Assembly: GCA_015490895.1 (NCBI GenBank)
Contig: WFWY01000028.1
Coordinates: forward strand, 1-37,747
Reading direction: 5' to 3'
DNA length: 37,747 nt
Origin: Thiotrichaceae bacterium
Lineage (GTDB): Bacteria > Pseudomonadota > Gammaproteobacteria > Thiotrichales > Thiotrichaceae
Shown: piece after piece, positions 28,301 through 35,354 of the stretch
Position numbering within the stretch: the first letter of the stretch is position 1
How the letters are laid out: each line of letters begins with the position of its first letter
Made by a program: the position numbers and the translations under genes
The notes under the pieces: model-generated
The model's input: the letters and a program-made list of their open reading frames with translations, nothing else
Databases searched by the model: none
What the model was told of the DNA's origin: nothing

Positions 28301-30965
28301 GCAAACCGTCTATATTGACTGGCCGGGTTGGGCAGGACGAGCCCAGCAACAGGGAAGTAGTGCAGCGGCCACCCTGGATCTATTTTCGGATAAAAAATCC
28401 TATCAAGTCGGTGAAACCGCCATTGTCCAGCTACCCAGGGCTTCCCGGGGGCGTGCACTGGTCAGTGTTGAAAGTGGCAGCGATATCATCAGTCAGCAAT
28501 GGGTAGAATTTAACGAACAACGCCAGCAAGTTGAAATACCCATCAAGGAAACAATGGCGCCGAATGTTTATGTCAGTGTCAGCCTGCTACAACCACACGC
28601 GAACAAACAGAATGACCGCCCTATTCGTATGCTGGGAATAATTCCATTGCAGGTTACAGACCCCAATACCCGGCTCAACCCCATGATGACCGCAGCCGAT
28701 GAGTGGAAACCCTCAAGCACACATAGTGTTGTTGTGGCCGAAGCCAATGGTAAGCCAATGAACTATACACTGGCACTGGTCGATGAAGGGTTATTGGGAC
28801 TCACCCGTTTCAAAACACCCGACCTGCATGCTTTTTTCTATCGCAAGCAGGCACTGGGTATCAAGCACTGGGATCTGTTCGATGATGTTGTCGGCGCGTA
28901 CGGTGGCAAGCTAGAACGTCTGCTGGCGTTAGGTGGAGGTGATGACGTACAACTTGATGATGCGGCCAATCGCCCCAAGCGCTTTCCCCCGGTAGTACAG
29001 TTTCTGGGGCCTTTCCAGCTGCAAAAAGGTGCAACACGCACCCATGAGTTTAATCTTCCTGCCTACCTGGGAGCTGTCCGTGTCATGCTTGTTGCCGGTC
29101 ACGAAAATGCCTATGGCCAGGCCGAGAAGTCGATCTTTGTGCGCCAGCCCCTGATGATTCAACCTAACCTGCCCCGTGTCCTGAGCACCCGGGAAGAAGT
29201 TATTGTGCCCGTGACCCTGTTCACAACCCGGGAAGACATCAAGGAGGTCGTTGTCACCGTCAAGACTGATGAGCTGCTGCAAGCTGAAAACCCGCAAACT
29301 CGTGTCGTATTTGAAAAAACCGGTGACAAGTTGGCCTTTGTACGTATCCGGGCAGGCACAAAGCCAGGACAAAGCACCTTACGTTTCACGGCACGCAGTC
29401 ACCAATACCAAAGTGAAGCCGAGATACATCTCGACATTCGCCGTCCTGCAACCCTGACGACACGCACTGAAACACACACAATCAATGCAGGAGAAACAGG
29501 ACGTTACCCGGTCACTGCATATGGTATTGAAGGCACAAACCGTGCGCTGCTCGAACTCTCCAGCGCACCTCCCCTGGGATTGGAAAAACAACTGGACTAC
29601 CTGGTAACATATCCACACGGCTGCCTTGAGCAGACCACCTCGGCGGCGTTTCCACAAATTTTCCTGAATCGCCTGATACAAACAGACCCGCAACGGGAAA
29701 AACGGATTGAACAACATGTCAACAAGGCTATAGAGCGTATCCGTAGCTATCAGCTGGCGAACGGTGATTTCAGCTATTGGCCAGGCATGAATGAACAAAA
29801 TAACTGGGCAAGCCTTTATGCAGGTCACTTCCTGCTGGAAGCCAAACAGGCCGGTTACCTGGTATCACCCACCTTGCTGACAGACTGGTTACGCTATCAG
29901 GCTACCACAGCACAGCGCTGGTTAGCTGGCAGCAAGGAGTACGCCTATACACAGGCCTACCGCCTGTATTTGCTGGCACTGGCAGGCAAGCCCGAACTGG
30001 GAGCCATGAATCGCTTCCGGGAAAACAGTCAGCCCGGCCTGAAAGCCAAATGGTTATTGGCAGCCGCCTATCAGCTTGCCGGTCAGCAAGATGCCGCCAG
30101 ACAAAGCCTGGAAGGTCTGGTTGCCAACCCCCAGGCAACAACCATCCAGCACCCGGATACTTTCAGTTCACGCCTCAGCGACCTGGGACTACAGCTCACT
30201 GCTCTTACCACCCTGGGCAAGTATCAGGATGCAGATCATTTCGTCAATGCTATTGCACAGGAGTTACAACAACCCAATCAGAATACCCATGGAATTGCCT
30301 GGGCACTGATTGCCGTTTCACGCTACATTAGCTCAGCACAAAACACAGATAAAAATGCAGATGTCCGCGCTGAGTTAGCCTGGGGAGAAGACCCACAGAT
30401 CCCAGTTTCAGGGAAAAAAGCCTACCTGCGCCATGTATTGGGCGAACTGACACAGACAAGTCAGGAACTGATCATCAAAAACCCCTCTTCCGTTCCGCTG
30501 TATGCCAACATTATTACCCAGGGAGTGCCTGAAGCAGGTCATGAAGTGGCCGTTGCCAATGGCCTGAAAATGACCGTGAATTATTATACTGCCGAGAATA
30601 AACAACCGCTTGACCTGTCAGCCCCTCTCCCCCAGGGCAAGGACATACTTATAACACTTGATGTACACAACATCAGCGGGCAAACGCTGGAAAATATTGC
30701 ACTCACCCAGTTGCTGCCAAGTGGTATGGAAATCACTCAGGCAAACTCTAGCAGTGACACCCTTGATTATCTGGACATCCGTGATAACCGGGTTAATTTC
30801 TACTTTTCCCTGGAAGACAAGGAAAGCAAACACTTTCAGGTAACCCTAAACCCTGCCTATGCAGGGCGCTTCTATCTGCCTGCCGTCAGTGCTGCTGCGA
30901 TGTATCAGCCTGCATTGCAGGCCCGGGTAGCAGGGCAATGGATCCACATATCTGCAAACAATTAA
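25326..30965 (+). CDS. Alpha-2-macroglobulin family lipoprotein
   Basis: A 1879-residue giant. The lipoprotein signal is MHHVLTGFIFSLSTLLLVAC with lipidation at Cys20 (lipobox LVAC; next residue Asn, so no inner-membrane Asp signal). A series of macroglobulin beta domains follows, including a region like the MG2 domain (LNGTIYGERGVWRPGDTIYL, about 650). The A2M core holds the thioester motif Cys1433-Leu-Glu-Gln in YPHGCLEQTTS. An alpha-helical thioester domain and a C-terminal receptor-binding-like domain complete it. Bacterial A2Ms (E. coli YfhM) trap proteases in the periplasm and often sit beside pbpC; no pbpC is here. AAGGGAG precedes the ATG. selU follows 24 bp downstream. Confidence 0.95.
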   Translation: MHHVLTGFIFSLSTLLLVACNTNENNENTTARSAVSSAEKTLVTDKQTASRHKWATLIDAQTQGKVSRYTPIYIRFRQPVIEISQIGKTASGILQIQPAVKGTAIFENTQQITLVPDTPLQASQRYTVTLQPNGLQGMTPTDAPYTFSFSTIPLEYELQTDALQVDPNNASLMRLSGSVLFSDRVEMDAVSKLLTATLQDKPLPVRWQMDDSGKQFRFYLESLPRETYATDLLLSWNGTSLGIDTQGKTTVTLPAINTFKVLDIRRITPLADKPYIRITLSAIRDQEQNLKGLIRLEPIPDIEHPNPKTVPFKLSSEGNLIKLFPREGASGRFNVAIEPGLRGKNGNALGKRINQTIELETIKPGIRFVGKGHILPDSKILEIPFEAANVDAVKVKAFLINPDNVAQFFQVNTLQDNSELQRVGRYLWQKTIPLSAANFAQWNRYTLDASELLRSHPGGLFHLELSIDRRYSRYHCPAGTPKTLAADQPLQNHEDNDVVEASGWDGVETLTESAEQLLNDWRWEDRNKPCTDAYFQFDDNPVADSRNFIASNIGLLAKQDAHGKLLIVATDLKTSTPLPAVDLRVQNFQYQTLATATTNDEGMATVSLEKTPFLLIASKNKEKAYLKLNGSTALPVSHFDVGGSQLKEGLNGTIYGERGVWRPGDTIYLTFVLQDKDKVIPANHPVSMQLYDPKGRLVQSLTNTTPTGNFYTFALQTDENAETGKWLAKARLGNTTFSKTLTIETVRPNRLKIDLDFGTDVLLGYEPPPQGKLFAQWLHGATASGLKADIAVRFREKTTRFERFANYQFDDPARSLDSSEQKLLEGRLDETGTLRFKKAFAPQSRAPGMLSAWFTSRVFEQGGGFSISKHYLDYHPYAHYVGIKLPKGDASRNMLLTDQTHRVEIASLTASGEPADLQRVQVTLYKVDWKWWWDKSPESLAAYSNANHRRKLQQSIIQTHQGRGYWDFAIKYPDWGRYLIRACDLEGKHCAGQTVYIDWPGWAGRAQQQGSSAAATLDLFSDKKSYQVGETAIVQLPRASRGRALVSVESGSDIISQQWVEFNEQRQQVEIPIKETMAPNVYVSVSLLQPHANKQNDRPIRMLGIIPLQVTDPNTRLNPMMTAADEWKPSSTHSVVVAEANGKPMNYTLALVDEGLLGLTRFKTPDLHAFFYRKQALGIKHWDLFDDVVGAYGGKLERLLALGGGDDVQLDDAANRPKRFPPVVQFLGPFQLQKGATRTHEFNLPAYLGAVRVMLVAGHENAYGQAEKSIFVRQPLMIQPNLPRVLSTREEVIVPVTLFTTREDIKEVVVTVKTDELLQAENPQTRVVFEKTGDKLAFVRIRAGTKPGQSTLRFTARSHQYQSEAEIHLDIRRPATLTTRTETHTINAGETGRYPVTAYGIEGTNRALLELSSAPPLGLEKQLDYLVTYPHGCLEQTTSAAFPQIFLNRLIQTDPQREKRIEQHVNKAIERIRSYQLANGDFSYWPGMNEQNNWASLYAGHFLLEAKQAGYLVSPTLLTDWLRYQATTAQRWLAGSKEYAYTQAYRLYLLALAGKPELGAMNRFRENSQPGLKAKWLLAAAYQLAGQQDAARQSLEGLVANPQATTIQHPDTFSSRLSDLGLQLTALTTLGKYQDADHFVNAIAQELQQPNQNTHGIAWALIAVSRYISSAQNTDKNADVRAELAWGEDPQIPVSGKKAYLRHVLGELTQTSQELIIKNPSSVPLYANIITQGVPEAGHEVAVANGLKMTVNYYTAENKQPLDLSAPLPQGKDILITLDVHNISGQTLENIALTQLLPSGMEITQANSSSDTLDYLDIRDNRVNFYFSLEDKESKHFQVTLNPAYAGRFYLPAVSAAAMYQPALQARVAGQWIHISANN

Positions 30966-30989
30966 TACAGAAGCAGGAGGCAACACCGG

Positions 30990-32147
30990 TTGAGGATCAG
31001 CGGCAAACCCGATAGTCTCTCAAACATGATGATTCATTTTGAAAAAGACCTGCCGACTGTTGCTGACCTTGAAGCTGTTTTTACCCACAACACCCCGCTT
31101 CTGGATGTCCGTGCGCCTGTTGAATTTGTCCAGGGAGCCTTCCCGATGGCTCACAACTGGCCACTTATCAATGATGATGAACGTCACCAGATCGGCCTGC
31201 GCTACAAGCACAAGGGTCAGGATGAGGCCATTAAGCTGGGTGCCGAGCTTATCGACACAACACGCCGTCAACAACGCGTCTCCCACTGGAAAACCTTTGT
31301 TCGCCAGCACCCTGACGCTGTATTGTATTGTTTTCGTGGAGGCATGCGCTCAAAAATAGCCCAGCAATGGCTTTATGAGGCAACCGGAATCAAATATCCG
31401 CGGATCTCCGGTGGTTATAAAGCCATGCGACGCTTCCTGATTGAACGCAGTGAACAGCTCATTCAACAAACCTCGTTTGTTTTGCTCAGCGGCAGTACCG
31501 GCTCAGGTAAAACCCGATTTCTTGAAGAACTACCTTCTGCCATTGATCTGGAAGGACTGGCGAATCACCGTGGCTCTGCTTTTGGTGCCTACGCCAGCCC
31601 ACAACCAACTCAGATTAATTTTGAAAATACACTTGCCATACAACAGCTTAAGCTGTCACAGAAGCAACAACAGCCGGTCTATCTGGAAGATGAAGGACGT
31701 AATATCGGTGCTATTCACCTTCCCAGAAAGCTGTATGAAAAAATGTCAACCTCACCTGTTGTGTTACTCCAGGTAGACGTTCATGAACGTCTGCAAACCA
31801 GCATTCAGGAATACGCCATCTCGATGCTCACAGATTTTCAGCAGCATTATGGAGAAGATCAGGGCTTTGAGCGTTATCGTCACGCCCTGCTAAACAGCCT
31901 GGACAAAATTCAAAAACGCCTGGGTGGACAACGTCACAAAAACCTGCGTACACTGGCCGAACAAGCCCTCCAGACCCAGCAACGCACAGGCAGCACAGAA
32001 GCACATCTGCCATGGGTGAATATCCTTTTGACGGAATATTATGACCCTATGTACCATTATCAGCTTGCCCAGAAAAAAGAACGTATTATCTTTACCGGGA
32101 ATCATCAGGAAGTGCTTGAGTTTATTCAAAACACATCCAGTGAATGA
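30990..32147 (+). CDS. selU: tRNA 2-selenouridine synthase (SelU/MnmH)
   Basis: This enzyme replaces sulfur of 2-thiouridine at wobble U34 of tRNA-Lys/Glu/Gln by selenium using selenophosphate, with a geranylated intermediate. An N-terminal rhodanese domain (LLDVRAPVEFVQGAFP) carries the catalytic Cys114 in VLYCFRGGMRS. A P-loop domain follows (GSTGSGKT, 168-175). Two starts compete: TTG at 30990 has an excellent AGGAGG 9 nt upstream, while ATG at 31026 has no Shine-Dalgarno but gives an N-terminus nearer to E. coli YbbB. The Shine-Dalgarno favours TTG. It is 24 bp after the macroglobulin gene and overlaps the next gene by 8 bp. MnmA, maker of its substrate, is 2 kb downstream. Confidence 0.94.
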   Translation: MRISGKPDSLSNMMIHFEKDLPTVADLEAVFTHNTPLLDVRAPVEFVQGAFPMAHNWPLINDDERHQIGLRYKHKGQDEAIKLGAELIDTTRRQQRVSHWKTFVRQHPDAVLYCFRGGMRSKIAQQWLYEATGIKYPRISGGYKAMRRFLIERSEQLIQQTSFVLLSGSTGSGKTRFLEELPSAIDLEGLANHRGSAFGAYASPQPTQINFENTLAIQQLKLSQKQQQPVYLEDEGRNIGAIHLPRKLYEKMSTSPVVLLQVDVHERLQTSIQEYAISMLTDFQQHYGEDQGFERYRHALLNSLDKIQKRLGGQRHKNLRTLAEQALQTQQRTGSTEAHLPWVNILLTEYYDPMYHYQLAQKKERIIFTGNHQEVLEFIQNTSSE

Positions 32148-33159
32148 ACGCCTGGAGCAAGCCACGTTATTTGCTCTTTATGAACCAGAAAGTGGCTGGA
32201 ACTCCAACTACATGATATGGATGGAGTGCCAGGCTCAAGGTCAATTTGCAGGAGCACCCATGGGGCAACAGCTAACAAACTGGCAACGTGATAACAAGAA
32301 GGCCATTCTGCAACGTCTGGGCTGGATACGCCCCAAAGCTGATGGCATTATTTTCCATTACGACAAAAATGGCGAAGAGATGATCGTCGTCAAAAGAGGG
32401 GATTTCATTTTTCTGCACTTCGTTGCCAAAGCCCCGGACACAACGCAGAACAAGGATTGTATCAGCGATGTCATGTCATTAATTGACATTCAGCATCCGC
32501 TGCATTTGCACAGCCAATATGCCCAGGCCATGCTGATGGTGCTCGCCTTTGTTCCACAACCCAGACAGCTCTATATGCTAGGTTTTGGAGGGGGACGCAT
32601 CCCTATGATTTTACATCATTACTTTCCAGAACTAACCATCTCATCCTCAGAATCCAGTGGAGGTGTTATTACCTTACTCGAAATGTTTTTTGGTATTGAA
32701 ACCAGTGAACGCCTATCTGTTTCACACATAGATGGCCGACAGCACCTGCAACACTTTCCACACAATATCTTTGATATTATCTTGCTAGATGGCTTTTCGA
32801 ACGCTGGTGATCATCCCGATACCCTGGCGACCGTGGAGTTTTACCAGTTATGCAAATCCAAACTGGCTACCGGAGGCGTAGTGGCCAGCAACCTGGTTGA
32901 CAACCACCCTGCTTTTGAGCAGAAAATGGAGACATTCTGCGCGGCCTTTCGATATGTTTATCACTTCAGACACGAAGAAAATCATGTCGTCATAGGCTCC
33001 GATCAACAGTGGCTTGACCTCAACAAACGCCTGAGCCGTGCAAAATCTATTGATGAAAAATATTCTCTGGGGTTTCAGCTGGCACCTTATGCCAGCCGCT
33101 TCAAACGCCGCCAATACAACCCACATTGCATACTATTGACAGATGCAATGTGTGGCTGA
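32140..33159 (+). CDS. Methyltransferase-like protein (spermidine synthase-type fold)
   Basis: About 339 residues from GTG 32140, which overlaps the selU stop by 8 bp; an ATG further upstream would lie deep inside selU. The C-terminal half is a class I SAM-methyltransferase/spermidine synthase-like Rossmann domain: LYMLGFGGGRIPMIL (motif I), an HIDGRQHLQHFP segment with the conserved aspartate, and FDIILLDGFSNAGDHPDTL (motif IV). FYQLCKSKLATGGVVASNLV follows. The N-terminal 130 residues (MIWMECQAQGQ...; LGWIRPKADGIIFHYDKNG) I do not recognise. Substrate unknown. Translational coupling to selU suggests a shared role, but polyamine synthesis or another methylation is equally possible. Confidence 0.7.
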   Translation: MNERLEQATLFALYEPESGWNSNYMIWMECQAQGQFAGAPMGQQLTNWQRDNKKAILQRLGWIRPKADGIIFHYDKNGEEMIVVKRGDFIFLHFVAKAPDTTQNKDCISDVMSLIDIQHPLHLHSQYAQAMLMVLAFVPQPRQLYMLGFGGGRIPMILHHYFPELTISSSESSGGVITLLEMFFGIETSERLSVSHIDGRQHLQHFPHNIFDIILLDGFSNAGDHPDTLATVEFYQLCKSKLATGGVVASNLVDNHPAFEQKMETFCAAFRYVYHFRHEENHVVIGSDQQWLDLNKRLSRAKSIDEKYSLGFQLAPYASRFKRRQYNPHCILLTDAMCG

Positions 33160-33189
33160 ATATGTCATCATGACAGTGGCACTTCTGGT

Positions 33190-33357
33190 TTAGTGGGCAA
33201 AGGGCTTGTTGTAATATGTTTGTAGAGAAACGCTAATAAAAAGGCTGCCAAACACCAGCCCGTCATCATCATTTAAACCTGGATCCGTGACTTTAATGCG
33301 GTTAACAGAGTGCAAGATATTGGTCGGGATTTTATTAAAAAAATTAGCTTCACCCTT
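33190..33357 (-). pseudogene. Possible 3' remnant of an unidentified gene
   Basis: A minus-strand open frame ends at 33190 and reads, in its last 55 residues, segments such as GEANFFNKIPTNILHSVNR and VTDPGLNDDDGLVFGSLF. This composition looks protein-like. Upstream of 33357 the frame runs into the MITE, so its apparent N-terminus is element sequence. I do not recognise the family; chance remains possible. Confidence 0.3.
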
Positions 33358-33359
33358 CG

Positions 33360-33526
33360 TTAAGGAGACTCTGATTAAGTCCGGTCGAATTTCCTGTGAA
33401 ATGAAATTCGTCAGTTTTTTGATAGAAACGTTAGCAATAGTCATTCTATTGGTCACTTTTAATAGCGAAAAAATGGCGATCTTTTAGCCTCAGGAAAACG
33501 ATTGGGACTTGATCAGAGGCTCCTTG
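33360..33526. mobile_element. MITE-like element, about 167 bp
   Basis: Terminal inverted repeats bound the stretch: AAGGAGACTCTGATTAAGTC at the left and, reading inward from the right, AAGGAGCCTCTGATCAAGTC, differing at two of 20 positions. The first roughly 55 bp match the element at 25136. The inside has no ORF of transposase type. No clear target duplication is visible. An IS5-like parent is a guess from the end sequence only. Confidence 0.75.
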
Positions 33527-33629
33527 AGTGGGTATTTTTTAAACCCGTGATAAATCAATAACTTGTTCCTGTGCCGTCGTGGAGTCACGGATTCAGGTTA
33601 AATAGAATAAATAAACATCGGAGCAAACT

Positions 33630-34175
33630 ATGGTGTGGAAACCACGTGTTGTTGTTGCAGCTGTACTGGAAAAAAATGGCAAATACCTGGTCGTTGAAGA
33701 ATGCGTTGATGGCAAAAATGTTATCAACCAACCTGCCGGGCATCTGGAAGCCAATGAAACCATTCTTGATGCTGCCCGTCGTGAAATACTGGAAGAAACA
33801 GGCTGGATCTTCGAACCCACCCACCTGGTCGGTATCTTGCACTTGCTAAACCCAGACACGAAACGTATATTTATTCGCTTTACCTTCACAGGGAAACTCG
33901 TCGAACAGTTACCGGACTACCAGCTTGACCCGGATATTATCGCAACTCACTGGATGAGCTATGAAGACATCAAATCTCAGGAGATGCTGTCCTGGCGTAG
34001 CCCGCTGGTTATACGCTCTCTAGATGAGTACCGCGCTGGTGTCCGCTACCCCCTGGATATTGTTCATACCCTGCACGTCGAACCGGAAAAGACCGCATGC
34101 CTGAACTCAAGCCCCGAAAACAATCTGGAAAACGCGTCATCGTGGGAATGTCAGGAGGAGTTGACTCCTCCGTAG
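33630..34175 (+). CDS. nudJ: Nudix hydrolase, NudJ-like
   Basis: Nudix hydrolase of the NudJ type (E. coli phosphatase on HMP-pyrophosphate/thiamine-PP and nucleoside di/triphosphates). The 181-residue protein has the complete Nudix box G-x5-E-x7-REILEETGW at 37-59, with the REILEE metal-binding helix. The final 28 residues exceed the E. coli protein (153) and are encoded by bases shared with mnmA, an overlap of 79 bp. Gene order nudJ-mnmA is the known gammaproteobacterial one. Confidence 0.93.
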   Translation: MVWKPRVVVAAVLEKNGKYLVVEECVDGKNVINQPAGHLEANETILDAARREILEETGWIFEPTHLVGILHLLNPDTKRIFIRFTFTGKLVEQLPDYQLDPDIIATHWMSYEDIKSQEMLSWRSPLVIRSLDEYRAGVRYPLDIVHTLHVEPEKTACLNSSPENNLENASSWECQEELTPP

Positions 34176-35233
34176 CTGCTTTCCTATTGCTACAACAGGG
34201 GTATCAGGTCGAAGGCCTGTTTATGAAAAACTGGGAGGAAGATGATACGGATGCCTACTGTGCTGCCGAAACCGACCTTGCTGATGCCCATCTTGTCTGT
34301 GATCACCTGGGTATCCCGCTGCATACCATCAACTTTTCCGGTGAATACTGGGATAGGGTTTTCGAATATTTTCTAGCGGAGTACAAGGCCGGGCGCACAC
34401 CCAACCCGGATATCATGTGTAACAAGGAAATCAAGTTTAAGGCTTTTCTGGATTATGCCCTGGAACAGGGTGCCGACGCTATTGCAACAGGGCACTACGT
34501 ACGCAGAAAAAAGAACAACACAACTAATACAATCAATCTTTTAAAAGGTATTGATGAGAATAAAGATCAAAGTTATTTTTTGTATGCACTCGGCCAGTAC
34601 CCACTCTCCAGAAGCCTGTTTCCTGTGGGAGAGCTGAAGAAGCCGGTAGTCCGTGAAATTGCTCGTCGCGAGGGGTTGGCAACCGCTAAAAAGAAAGACA
34701 GTACCGGTATCTGCTTTATAGGAGAACGCAAGTTCAGGGACTTCCTGCAACGCTTTTTACCTGCCCGGACAGGTGATATCGTTACACCAGAAGGGGAGCT
34801 CATTGGTACACACAGTGGCATTATATATTACACCCTGGGGCAACGTCAGGGACTTGGCATTGGTGGATTAAAGGACAAATCCGATGCTCCCTGGTTCGTG
34901 GTTGATAAAGACCTGGAAAACAACCGCCTTATCGTTGCCCAGGGACACCATCACCCGCTGCTGCTCAGCAAGCAGCTCAATGCCTCACAACTGGACTGGG
35001 TTGCAGGACATGCCCCTGCCAGACAATTTCGCTGCAAGGCCAAAATACGTTACCGCCAGACAGAGCAACCCTGTGAAGTTTTTTTGCACAAGGGGCATGC
35101 CCAGGTAATCTTCACCGAACCACAACGAGCTGTCACTCCGGGGCAGTCCGTTGTTTTCTATGATGGAGACAACTGCCTTGGCGGCGGGATTATCGACGCT
35201 GCTCACAAGCTTCAAACTTCCGTTGACCGCTAG
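34097..35233 (+). CDS. mnmA: tRNA-specific 2-thiouridylase MnmA
   Basis: MnmA thiolates U34 of tRNA-Lys, Glu and Gln using ATP and persulfide from the Tus relay. The 378-residue protein has the PP-loop SGGVDSS at 19-25. The catalytic Cys108 ([12 protein letters not shown]) and Cys206 ([10 protein letters not shown]) are both present. The C-terminal beta-barrel contains [20 protein letters not shown]. Starting later would remove the [10 protein letters not shown] strand, so the ATG inside nudJ must be right despite the overlap. Its TAG stop lies in the left end of the inverted-repeat element that follows. Confidence 0.97.
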   Translation: MPELKPRKQSGKRVIVGMSGGVDSSVAAFLLLQQGYQVEGLFMKNWEEDDTDAYCAAETDLADAHLVCDHLGIPLHTINFSGEYWDRVFEYFLAEYKAGRTPNPDIMCNKEIKFKAFLDYALEQGADAIATGHYVRRKKNNTTNTINLLKGIDENKDQSYFLYALGQYPLSRSLFPVGELKKPVVREIARREGLATAKKKDSTGICFIGERKFRDFLQRFLPARTGDIVTPEGELIGTHSGIIYYTLGQRQGLGIGGLKDKSDAPWFVVDKDLENNRLIVAQGHHHPLLLSKQLNASQLDWVAGHAPARQFRCKAKIRYRQTEQPCEVFLHKGHAQVIFTEPQRAVTPGQSVVFYDGDNCLGGGIIDAAHKLQTSVDR

Positions 35234-35354
35234 GAGTCTGTCCGCAAACTAGAATTTTTGAAAAGCAGATCAATATATAGCGGACAATCTATATAAAACA
35301 CACTATATATTGTATTTTTGATTTTTAGATACCTAATCTCAGACAGCTTCCTAG
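35231..35354. mobile_element. Small inverted-repeat element between mnmA and dnaE
   Basis: The spacer between the convergent genes is bounded by CTAG on both sides (35230-35233 and 35351-35354), a candidate 4-bp target duplication. Inside are imperfect inverted ends: GAGTCTGTCCGCAAAC at the left, and GAAGCTGTCTGAGAT reading inward from the right. The AT-rich middle has palindromic TATATA-type words and no ORF. The TAG stop of mnmA lies in the left CTAG and the TAG of dnaE in the right one. IS5-like elements with YTAR targets are a possible parent; this is inference. Confidence 0.6.

Larger units (their letters stand above)
33160..33629. other. Methyltransferase / nudJ intergenic region
   Basis: These 470 bp hold a possible coding remnant (33190-33357, minus), a MITE-like element (33360-33526) and about 100 bp upstream of nudJ. 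The nudJ promoter should lie in 33527-33629, but I cannot assign convincing boxes. Confidence 0.45.
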
